Shown one piece after another: positions 8,314-14,540 of a stretch of 29,884 nt of DNA (positions are counted from its first letter, which is position 1; each line of letters starts with the position of its first letter). The translations under genes were made by a program, and so were the position numbers. This stretch comes from CAZTYW01 sp964617695 (GTDB lineage Bacteria > Chloroflexota > Dehalococcoidia > UBA2247 > RBG-13-53-26), in the NCBI GenBank assembly GCA_964617695.1, contig CAZTYW010000021.1, forward strand, positions 1 to 29,884, in the 5' to 3' direction. The notes beneath the pieces were generated by a model. The model was not told where the DNA came from. It searched no databases and saw nothing but the letters and a program-made list of their open reading frames with translations.

Positions 8314-8440
8314 CGCAAGTGCATATCTCAGTAGATCCATTCGGAGCATTGCGCCGCACCGTTGGTGTCACCGCCTCCGTGAGCTGGCTAGATAGCCGGT
8401 CAAGTTGGCTGGCGCTTGGCGGCGCTGAGAAGAGACCGGC

Positions 8441-8483
8441 CCCCACCCCGAGATTGCCACGTCGCTGCGCACCTCGCAATGAC
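8441..8483. repeat. Interspersed REP-like repeat, copy 3 (short form)
   Basis: Core GAGATTGCCACGTC, then GCTGCGCACCTCGCAATGAC. The central palindrome is shorter than in copy 2, but both ends are intact. Other than this and the weak promoter at 8305, the gap 8148-8681 shows only a possible -10 TATAAA at 8615-8620 for the secreted protein gene. Confidence 0.8.
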
Positions 8484-8681
8484 GCGGAAACCTGATTGGA
8501 CTCGTGGGCCGTCGACATGCCCCATGCTACCAGCGACAATCTGCGATCACGTCACAAGCCAGCCGACCCATACAGATTCATCCGTGCGACCTAACCTTCC
8601 CACTTTTCTGGCGTTATAAACAGCAGGAAGGCGCGCGCAGTCCCTCACCCAGGTGAGGAACGAACAGAAGAAAGGAGCACT

Positions 8682-9644
8682 GTGAGTAAGTTGAAGGTTC
8701 TGGTCATTGGGCTGCTTGCTGTTGGGCTCATAGCCGGACTTGCGGTGCCGGTCATGGCCGGCACCCCGGCAAAGGGTGCGGAAAACGCCATCTCGTGCCT
8801 GGAAAGCGACGCACTGGCGGCTTGTCCGGAAGTCATGGCAGCAGTAGCCGAAGAATTTGAAGAAGCGCCCGGCATCAAGTTCACGCTGCAGGGAGGTTTT
8901 CGGGGCGTGTGGGGCTCTGACGATGCCACGTTTCCCGGTCCCGCCGGAAAGCTGGCTGGTGTCTACGGCAAGGTTGAGAAACCGGACGGCACCGTGTTTG
9001 GCTTCTTCAGAGGTATGTGGATAGCCGATAACGGTGTACTGGGCGGTTATCTGAAGGGCGTGTGTGTGGACGGACGGTTCCGCGGTGTATGGCATTGCCT
9101 CGAGACGGGAATGAGCGGGAAGGTGCGGGGGACATACCTCTGCAACGATGTTGCCAGCGTCGCTGAAGGGCACTTTGCCGGCGGTTGGACTACCGACGAC
9201 GGGCAGCGGACTGGCTATCTGAAGGGGACCTGGTCTCCACTGGTGGCAGTGGAGCGCCAGGGCAGCTTTGGTGGTTGGTGGTCATACGACGATGACCTCT
9301 CCATTGCAGAGGTCGCACCCGACGGCAAGCTTTCGGGTATCTACGGCAGGATTGAACTCGCTGACGGAAGCTCAATGCATTACTTCAGAGGCAGGTGGTA
9401 CTCGAACGACGGTGCCCGGGGACGCCTCAGAGGTCTTGCGTTTGACGGACGCTACTATGGTAGCTGGAACGGAAGCGACGTTGACGCCCGCGGCTACGTC
9501 AAAGGTGTCTTCGCCGACAACCTGTTCAACGGCCGTTGGGGCCGGGAAGGCCAGCGAATTGAAGGCCGCATGTGGGGAAGGTACACTCCATTCCCAGTCG
9601 CCCAGCTCTCTGAAGCTGAAGGTGCAGCAACTCAAACTGCGTAG
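8682..9644 (+). CDS. Secreted protein with duplicated Gly/aromatic-rich repeat
   Basis: A 320-residue exported protein that I cannot place in a named family. Residues 1-26 form a signal peptide: basic SKLK, hydrophobic core, cleavage after VMA. The mature chain begins with a short linker, then two related units of about 126 residues: GKLAGVYGKVEKPDG at about 89 realigns with GKLSGIYGRIELADG at about 215. Each unit contains short G-x-(W/Y/F) modules such as FFRGMW/YFRGRW, GYLKGV/GRLRGL and GRFRGVW/GRYYGSW, which suggests a beta-solenoid or MORN-like array. The GTG start at 8682 is set by AAAGGAG 4 bases upstream and the signal peptide. Probably a surface or extracellular binding protein (inference). 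A terminator follows at 9672. Confidence 0.85.
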   Translation: MSKLKVLVIGLLAVGLIAGLAVPVMAGTPAKGAENAISCLESDALAACPEVMAAVAEEFEEAPGIKFTLQGGFRGVWGSDDATFPGPAGKLAGVYGKVEKPDGTVFGFFRGMWIADNGVLGGYLKGVCVDGRFRGVWHCLETGMSGKVRGTYLCNDVASVAEGHFAGGWTTDDGQRTGYLKGTWSPLVAVERQGSFGGWWSYDDDLSIAEVAPDGKLSGIYGRIELADGSSMHYFRGRWYSNDGARGRLRGLAFDGRYYGSWNGSDVDARGYVKGVFADNLFNGRWGREGQRIEGRMWGRYTPFPVAQLSEAEGAATQTA

Positions 9645-9671
9645 TAGTAGAAGGACAGCGGACAAACCATC

Positions 9672-9702
9672 GAGCCCGCTCCGGTCAGCCCGGAGCGGGC
9701 TC
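9672..9702 (+). terminator. Terminator-like hairpin after the secreted protein gene
   Basis: GAGCCCGCTCCG (9672-9683) and CGGAGCGGGCTC (9691-9702) form a perfect 12-bp stem with a 7-base loop, 27 bases after the stop codon. Only a weak T-rich tail (CAGTTC) follows, so it may act as a 3' stabiliser rather than an efficient terminator. Confidence 0.55.
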
Positions 9703-9830
9703 AGTTCGCTGCCCCGGCATCCGGTGGATGCCCCGCGACAGTCACGCCGCAATGCGGCACGACCACAGAAGTTCACCAACCTGCCTTCAATGTGATAAAA
9801 TCCGCAAAGGGACAATTGACGGTCGTCAAC

Positions 9831-10045
9831 ATGATGAAGACCAGAAAATCCGCGGGCTTCCTCATCGCGCGGTCTTCCTGACCACCGCCTGCGTTTTCGA
9901 GGCTGCGGGCCTGGCCAGGTATGCTTGCAGACTGCCTGCCGACAACGTCGGAATTGGACTGTACAGCGCCGCGCTTGTCGCCTTCGCTGTGGCTGCCTTC
10001 GGCTTCTATCTCCGCTGGCATAGCGAGAAGCACCGGCAAGGATAG
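9831..10045 (+). pseudogene. Possible frame-broken small membrane protein
   Basis: An ATG at 9831 opens MMKTRKSAGFLIA and stops after 16 codons. In the adjacent frame, from about 9870, the sequence continues as a hydrophobic chain (AVFLTTACVFEAAGLARY, then about 20 hydrophobic residues, then YLRWHSEKHRQG) to a stop at 10045. Together they would make a two-helix membrane protein of about 70 residues with one frameshift. There is no strong ribosome binding site and no homology that I recognise, so this may be chance. A longer frame from 9728 covers the same C-terminal part. Confidence 0.25.
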
Positions 10046-10185
10046 AGGCAACCGGAAGCCGCGAGACGGCTGGCCCCAATACCGCGTCTCCGTGTGCTGC
10101 CGGTGACCCCACCGCTGGCATCGATTCGCTACGGTCCCCAGCCTTCCTTCCACTGCAGGAGTGCCATGCAATCCGGGCGACGAAA

Positions 10186-10214
10186 TTGACTTTCGCGTTC
10201 CTGGGTGATATAAG
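10186..10214 (+). promoter_or_regulatory. Sigma70-type promoter for riboswitch and Fe-S protein
   Basis: TTGACT (10186-10191), 17-base spacer, TATAAG (10209-10214) with extended -10 TGa (10206-10208). The predicted start near 10221 is about 30 bases before the riboswitch. Gap 9645-10457 contains the hairpin at 9672, the doubtful small ORF, this promoter and the riboswitch. Confidence 0.65.
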
Positions 10215-10248
10215 GTTGCCGTTGGGGACTGAACAACTTAATACGACA

Positions 10249-10335
10249 GGGTGAAAAAGGGCAAACCCCGGCAAACCGGGCGACGCAAAGTCACGGGTCT
10301 AAGGCCTGCCGGCTAGGATGGCTGGACTGCCACCT
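10249..10335 (+). promoter_or_regulatory. Cyclic-di-GMP-I (GEMM-I) riboswitch aptamer
   Basis: The conserved GEMM-I core is present in order: GGGCAAACC (10259-10267), a first arm with stem CCCGG/CCGGG, then GACGCAAAGTCACGGG, TCTAAGG (the tetraloop-receptor side) and GGCTGGACTGCC closing the junction. The base matching G20 of the Vibrio Vc2 RNA, just before CAAACC, is G10261, which points to c-di-GMP rather than 3',3'-cGAMP. The matching A47 (in GCAAAG) and C92 (about 10330) are also present. GGGTG (10249-10253) can pair with CACCT (10331-10335) as the closing P1 stem. Confidence 0.9.
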
Positions 10336-10358
10336 AAGGACAGGTGGTGGTGCTTTTT
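10324..10358 (+). terminator. Intrinsic terminator, expression platform of the riboswitch
   Basis: CCACCT (10330-10335) pairs with AGGTGG (10342-10347) around loop AAGGAC, extended by two wobble and further pairs to GGACTG/TGGTGC, then TTTTT (10354-10358). The arm CACCT is also the 3' strand of aptamer P1, so the two folds exclude each other. If ligand stabilises P1, terminator formation is blocked and the gene is on (inference). Confidence 0.8.
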
Positions 10359-10457
10359 CGTTCCAACGGATTGTGCTTGTTTCGGCACGGGCCAACCATA
10401 TCGGCCTGAGGCCGAAGCGCAGACAAGTAGCCCACTCTCATGAAGGAGGTGACACCA

Positions 10458-11477
10458 ATGCCAGACAAGGACGTCTACCGACAGCTGGCCGAGATGGTGG
10501 ACAGGGACGATGTGGTTGGGGTATCAGTGACACCCGCACTGTTGAAGCTGCTGAGCATGCAATTCACCCCCGAGGAGGCGAGCCTGGCCCTCCAGGTCGG
10601 TCTCTCAGGAGGAACGCTGGACGAGCTGTCGCAGAAGACGGGCGTTGACAAAGCCAGACTCAAGAAGATGTTCCACACTATGGCAGACAAGGGCACGGTG
10701 TGGATAGACCCCGGCAAAGAGGACCCGGTCTACAGGGTGCTGGGGAGTTGCGCACCTGGGCTGGTCGAAACGGGCATCTGGGGCAACATACGGTTCTCCT
10801 ACGACGTGGAGCTGGGCAAGACATTGCACCAGGTGCTGTACGAGTGGGCCAGGGACAAGCTCTGCACGCTGGGGTTCCCCTTTGCACCCGTCTGGGCCAA
10901 CCCGCAGGCGCTGCCGGACGATGCCCAGCCGTCCGAGAGCCTGGTCGAGATACTCAAGCAACAGGAGCACTTCAGCGCCTCCGCCTGCCCATGCCGCCTC
11001 TCCCACTGGCTTGTTGATCCCGGCAACCACTGCAACCACCTGCTGGAGACGTGCCTCCACACCGGGGACGTGAGCCGGTGGTGCGTCGAGCACGGCCAGG
11101 CACGCGAGATCACCCGTGACCAGGCTATCGAATTGCTGCGGAAATGCAACGCCGACGGCCTGGTCCACACCATCAACATAAATGGCTGCATATGCAACTG
11201 CTGCAGAGACTGCTGCGCGCTGTTCAGAGGGCTGCACGAACTCAACACGAAGACTATGATTCCGTCGCCATTCACGCCGCAGATCGACGAGGAAACATGC
11301 AATGCGTGTAGCGACTGCGCAGACGCCTGTCCGGTGGATGCCATAACGGTTGACGGGGTGGCCCAGGTCAATGGCGACCTCTGCATAGGCTGTGGCGTCT
11401 GCATTACCACCTGCAGTTCCGAGTCCATGAGACTGGTCAGACGTCCCGAGGCTGAACAGGCTGAGGCAGCATCATAG
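10458..11477 (+). CDS. Winged-helix/Cys-rich protein with two 4Fe-4S ferredoxin motifs
   Basis: A 339-residue protein. Residues about 35-82 (FTPEEASLALQVG, TLDELSQKTG, LKKMFHTMADKGTV) read as a winged-helix domain of the kind found in Fe-S proteins. Residues 177-253 are rich in cysteine: CPC at 177-179, C192, C199, C209, then CICNCCRDCC at 244-253. The C-terminus has two classic cluster motifs, CNACSDCADACP (281-292) and CIGCGVCITTCS (309-320). It therefore probably holds at least two, likely three or more, Fe-S clusters and is cytoplasmic (no signal). AAGGAGGTGA at 10443 fixes the ATG at 10458. It is a single gene behind a c-di-GMP riboswitch and before a terminator. Likely an electron carrier or redox sensor; partner unknown. 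Confidence 0.85.
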   Translation: MPDKDVYRQLAEMVDRDDVVGVSVTPALLKLLSMQFTPEEASLALQVGLSGGTLDELSQKTGVDKARLKKMFHTMADKGTVWIDPGKEDPVYRVLGSCAPGLVETGIWGNIRFSYDVELGKTLHQVLYEWARDKLCTLGFPFAPVWANPQALPDDAQPSESLVEILKQQEHFSASACPCRLSHWLVDPGNHCNHLLETCLHTGDVSRWCVEHGQAREITRDQAIELLRKCNADGLVHTININGCICNCCRDCCALFRGLHELNTKTMIPSPFTPQIDEETCNACSDCADACPVDAITVDGVAQVNGDLCIGCGVCITTCSSESMRLVRRPEAEQAEAAS

Positions 11478-11620
11478 CCAGCGGCGGGGACAACGTCACA
11501 GGTTGAGAGCGTGGACCCGGGTATGAGATTGGCCCAGATGGCCTACCACCTGGAGCGGCCGCGGTCAGCCTGGAAGTGAGCCTATCAGCCGGAATCCAAC
11601 GCGGCCGAGATCGAATTCAA

Positions 11621-11656
11621 AGGCCGTGATCGATCCCGTCACGGCCTCACCCTTTT
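11621..11656. terminator. Bidirectional terminator
   Basis: AGGCCGTGA (11621-11629) and TCACGGCCT (11639-11647) form a perfect 9-bp stem. On the + strand CACCCTTTT follows; on the minus strand TTTGAATT follows. It separates the Fe-S protein gene from the convergent DUF454 gene. The rest of 11478-11693 shows nothing else. Confidence 0.7.
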
Positions 11657-11693
11657 CTGTGAACCCGCAGGAGCCCGGCAAGCCCATCGATCT

Positions 11694-12158
11694 CTACCGT
11701 TTTGAGGTTCGCGTGGACAGGATGTGAATGGTGACACCGACAGCCACCAATGCCAGAACGATCCTGACTGCAATGCTATCGACCACGAAGGAGGCCGAAT
11801 ACCCTATGGTCGCCCACAGAAGGAGAATCGATACAACCTTTAACCTTAAGGAAAGCCCTCTCCCCTCCAGGTAGCCCCTGAGGTAGCCGCCAAACCACCT
11901 GTTGTTCAGCAGCCAGTTGTAGGACCTTCGTGAACTTCTGGCATAGCAGGCGGCAGCAAGCAGGAGGAACGGCGTGGTCGGTAAGACCGGCAGGAATATT
12001 CCAAGAATGCCGAGACCTACGAATGAGCTGCCAGCAACCACCAGCCCCACTCTGCGCAGACTGGCGGCTGTAGCTCCCTTCTGGTCCCTTTCGGCTGCGC
12101 CGTAGATGACGCCGTCTTTTGACCTGTCGAACACACCCACTCCAGTGCGCCCCGTCAC
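11694..12158 (-). CDS. DUF454 (YbaN-like) inner membrane protein
   Basis: Up to 154 residues. The DUF454 signature is clear: GILGIFLPVLPTTPFLLLAA, then CYARSSRRSYNWLLNNRWFG and GYLRGYLEGRGLSLRLK. Two N-terminal hydrophobic stretches flank the LPTTPF motif and two more lie in the C-terminal part (VVSILLLWATIGYSASFVV and about 20 residues beyond), so it is an integral membrane protein. Function is unknown. The GTG at 12158 is uncertain: a promoter -10 overlaps it at 12159-12164, so the true start may be one of the in-frame GTGs at 12140 or 12134, or later. Confidence 0.88.
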   Translation of the reverse strand: MTGRTGVGVFDRSKDGVIYGAAERDQKGATAASLRRVGLVVAGSSFVGLGILGIFLPVLPTTPFLLLAAACYARSSRRSYNWLLNNRWFGGYLRGYLEGRGLSLRLKVVSILLLWATIGYSASFVVDSIAVRIVLALVAVGVTIHILSTRTSKR

Positions 12159-12188
12159 ATCTTAGCACGCGCCGGAGCGAGCCATCAA
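12159..12188 (-). promoter_or_regulatory. Possible promoter for the DUF454 gene
   Basis: On the minus strand: TTGATG, 18-base spacer, TAAGAT with extended -10 TGc. The string CATCTTAGCACGC around the -10 is identical to that at 8304-8316. Confidence 0.45.
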
Positions 12189-12341
12189 CAGCACAGTACC
12201 GGAGCCAACGGCTTCCTCTGCCAAGCGGCATCGCGGCCGTGACGGGTGTCATCACACGCCCATTCATAACGGGCGGCGATTCAGCAGGCCCGTGAGGCGG
12301 TTGCCTCCGGCTTCCGCCGAATCCAGCGTGCTTTTGCGAAT

Positions 12342-12381
12342 GTCATAAGTTTTTTGGCTTTTACTCTCTCCGTTTTATGAC
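12342..12381. promoter_or_regulatory. Inverted repeat GTCATAA-N26-TTATGAC, possible operator
   Basis: GTCATAA (12342-12348) and TTATGAC (12375-12381) are exact reverse complements in an AT-rich island with a T6 run. TTTTAC occurs twice (12355-12363 region and 12382-12387). It lies about 140 bases upstream of degV and could be a regulator site or form part of the promoter; no clean -10 was found. The stretch 12189-12341 shows nothing I recognise. Confidence 0.35.
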
Positions 12382-12430
12382 TTTTACATCACGGGCTTGC
12401 TACTATGGGCGCGCCACACAGGGTTTCTTC

Positions 12431-12518
12431 GGACGACCCCAGGCCCCCGAATGAGAGTTGGCAACCGGATGGGCAACGGGCGGTCGAAGATGTCGTCCAG
12501 AGGGCGGGGGGCCTGGGG
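12431..12518 (+). promoter_or_regulatory. Structured 5' leader of the DegV gene
   Basis: CCCCAGGCCCCC (12437-12448) is an exact reverse complement of GGGGGCCTGGGG (12507-12518), which ends on the first base of the GTG start codon. An alternative helix, GGACGAC (12431-12437) with GTCGTCC (12492-12498), crosses it, so the two cannot both form as nested helices. The first fold would hide the translation start; the second could free it. This is compatible with a cis-regulatory RNA, but it matches no riboswitch class that I know. Confidence 0.45.
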
Positions 12519-13549
12519 TGAGAGTCAAGGTTGTTACCGATAGCACATCCGACCTGCCACCTGAGGTCGCGGCCAGGTTCGATATCGTCGTTGTACCCAC
12601 CCAGATCCAATTTGGCGAAGACGTGTATCGGGACGGCGTGGACCTCACCACCGATGACTTCTACCACAAGCTGCGCACCAGTCCGGTCTTGCCGAAGACC
12701 TCCCCTCCATCAGTAGGCGCCCTCAAGATTGTCTACTGCCGGCTGGCCGAAGAAGCTGACTGCATCGTCTCCATTCACGTTTCCGCCCACCTGAGTGCCA
12801 CCTGCGACGCAGCGCGGATAGCGAGCTCTGACTCAGAGTGTCCCATCTCGGTGGTGGACTCCCAAACAGCTTCTATGGCATGCGGGCTGCCTGCCATCAT
12901 GGCCGCCAGGGCGGCCGCGGGCGGCGCCTCACTGACTGAAATCGAAGCTCTGTTGCAGCACGCCATACCCCGTACCATCACCTACGGGGTCTTTGGCACC
13001 CTGGAGTACCTGGCCCGGGGTGGACGCATCGGCAGGGCACAGGCCCTCCTGGGCAGCCTCCTCAAGATAAACCCGATTCTGGCAATCCGTGAGGGGGAGG
13101 TGGTGCCCGTTGAGAGAGTCCGTACGCGTTCGAGAGCCGTACAGCGGATGTGCGAAATAGTCACAGCGCTGGGCAAACCCAGGGCGATGTCCGTGATGCG
13201 GACTACCGACCCGCAGGAGGCGGAGGAACTGGCCCAACGCCTTTCGTCGGCCTGGCTTCTACCACGTGACAGTAAGAGGGCCAGACTCCGTGGTCAGCAC
13301 CCCCTCTATCAACATGTCAGCTATCTCGTCGTCAGAAAACCCCAGGATCCCGCTGTAGACGTAGTGGTTGTCCTGTCCAAGGCACGGCGCCGGCCGACTG
13401 ATGTCGCAGGGAGTCTCCGAAAGGCGATATGCCGGGGCATGATAGGAATGGGGACCAATCTCAGGGTGCTCCAATACGCGGAAATGCTGGCGGTGCTTCA
13501 ACTGCGGGTCATTCAGCAGGTCCTCGCAGGTCTGTACCACCCCGGCTGA
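12518..13549 (+). CDS. DegV family fatty-acid-binding protein with aberrant C-terminus
   Basis: The first about 243 residues are a DegV protein: VVTDSTSDLPPE at 4-15, TSPPSVG (the TSQPS fatty-acid site), VDSQTASM and EYLARGGRIGRAQALLG are all present. DegV proteins bind acyl chains and, in Firmicutes, work with fatty acid kinase FakA. From about 13250 the usual end (ELGPVIGxHxGPG, about 35 residues) is missing. Instead the frame runs about 100 residues antisense through the CoA-transferase gene, giving Arg-rich sequence of no known fold. So the gene looks truncated at its 3' end by a rearrangement or frameshift. The GTG at 12518 was chosen because DegV homology starts there; an upstream ATG adds only low-complexity residues. 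Confidence 0.8.
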   Translation: MRVKVVTDSTSDLPPEVAARFDIVVVPTQIQFGEDVYRDGVDLTTDDFYHKLRTSPVLPKTSPPSVGALKIVYCRLAEEADCIVSIHVSAHLSATCDAARIASSDSECPISVVDSQTASMACGLPAIMAARAAAGGASLTEIEALLQHAIPRTITYGVFGTLEYLARGGRIGRAQALLGSLLKINPILAIREGEVVPVERVRTRSRAVQRMCEIVTALGKPRAMSVMRTTDPQEAEELAQRLSSAWLLPRDSKRARLRGQHPLYQHVSYLVVRKPQDPAVDVVVVLSKARRRPTDVAGSLRKAICRGMIGMGTNLRVLQYAEMLAVLQLRVIQQVLAGLYHPG

Positions 13550-14503
13550 CACGCCCGCCTCCTGCATCATTGCCATTACCTGCTCGGGGGTGAAGTCCCT
13601 GGTCCACTCAGCGATAAGCTTGTCCAACTCGTCCTCATTCTCCTTCCGGCCGAGGATCGTGGCGAACCTGGGGTCGCTACTCCATTCAGGATGTTCCACG
13701 ACTTCGCAGAAGCACTGCCACCGTTCATCGTCAGCCACGGCGATGGCAACCCAGCGGTCTGACCCGCGACAGGGGTACACACCATGGGGAGACATGTAGC
13801 GGTCGCGATTGCCGTTGCGCTCCACACACCTTTTGTTGACCATGTAGTCAAGCATGTCGGGTGCCACAAAGCTAAGACCCGCCTCAAACTGCGACTGCTC
13901 GATGTACATTCCCTCCCCGGTCCTGCGCCGCCGCAGCAGAGCCCCCATCACGGTTATCAGCAGGTACCAGGGGGCGACGAAATCTGAGTATGCGCTGAAC
14001 ACCATTGTAGGATCGCTGTCGGGCCAGCCAGTGCAGGTTGAGAAGCCGGCCAGTGCATTGATGTGATGGCCGACACCCTGAAAGTCACGGTGCGGGCCAT
14101 ACTGCCCCTGCTGAGTGCTACTGAAGTAAATGATGCTGGGGTTTATCTTGCGGCAGCTTTCGTAGTCCAGTCCCATCTTGGCCATGGTCCCAGGCGTCAT
14201 GCTGTCTGCCACAATGTCAGCCCACTCTATCAGCCTCCGAGCGACCTCCTTGGCCTTCGGATGCTTCAGGCCCAGGCTGATGCTGTGTTTGTTGGTGTTG
14301 TATGCCGCATAGAAGGCACTCCGATTGATGCCCGGCACAGCATCCTTGAATGGGGCAAATGTCCTCAGGGGACAAAGGCGGCTGTGGTTCTCTACCCTGA
14401 CCACTGTAGCTCCGTGCTCGGCGAGCTCGCGGCAGACCTGGGGACCAACCGCGGCCCAGCTAAAATCAACGACTTTGATCCCTTCAAATATTTGCCTCGC
14501 CAC
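13259..14503 (-). CDS. Class III CoA-transferase (CaiB/BaiF), catalytic-type subunit
   Basis: A 414-residue family III acyl-CoA transferase. N-terminal GIKVVDFSWAAVGP, then NTNKHSISLGLKHP and the middle motif IIYFSSTQQGQYGP match the family. The catalytic Asp that forms the aspartyl-CoA anhydride (D169 in formyl-CoA transferase) aligns with D174 in AYSDFVAP, so this subunit should be active. The last 10 residues after LIEGVL extend past the usual family end, and the 3' part overlaps the tail of the DegV frame by about 290 bases on the opposite strand. GTG start at 14503 with AAAGGAG upstream. It follows the second transferase by 37 bases, suggesting a heteromeric enzyme. Confidence 0.9.
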   Translation of the reverse strand: MARQIFEGIKVVDFSWAAVGPQVCRELAEHGATVVRVENHSRLCPLRTFAPFKDAVPGINRSAFYAAYNTNKHSISLGLKHPKAKEVARRLIEWADIVADSMTPGTMAKMGLDYESCRKINPSIIYFSSTQQGQYGPHRDFQGVGHHINALAGFSTCTGWPDSDPTMVFSAYSDFVAPWYLLITVMGALLRRRRTGEGMYIEQSQFEAGLSFVAPDMLDYMVNKRCVERNGNRDRYMSPHGVYPCRGSDRWVAIAVADDERWQCFCEVVEHPEWSSDPRFATILGRKENEDELDKLIAEWTRDFTPEQVMAMMQEAGVSAGVVQTCEDLLNDPQLKHRQHFRVLEHPEIGPHSYHAPAYRLSETPCDISRPAPCLGQDNHYVYSGILGFSDDEIADMLIEGVLTTESGPLTVTW

Positions 14504-14540
14504 TTCTTTCTCCTTTCGCCGAGTATCCCCTGTCGCGGAG

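Noticed and set aside
7701..8495. 264-codon + strand frame
   Set aside because: It is antisense to the TIGR00266 gene and reads through the repeat copy; no recognisable protein.
9372..10274. Long minus-strand frame of 300 codons
   Set aside because: It runs antisense through the 3' half of the secreted protein gene and the terminator, has no domain and no RBS. A shadow of the biased codon use on the other strand.
10255..10335. Molybdenum cofactor, cobalamin or cGAMP riboswitch
   Set aside because: The GACGCAAAG, TCTAAGG and GGCTGGACTGCC blocks and their order fit GEMM-I, and G10261 fits c-di-GMP. The other classes lack these blocks.
13505..13549. Functional domain in the DegV frame's extra C-terminal tail
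   Set aside because: The tail is wholly antisense to the CoA-transferase coding sequence and shows no fold signature, so it is treated as read-through.
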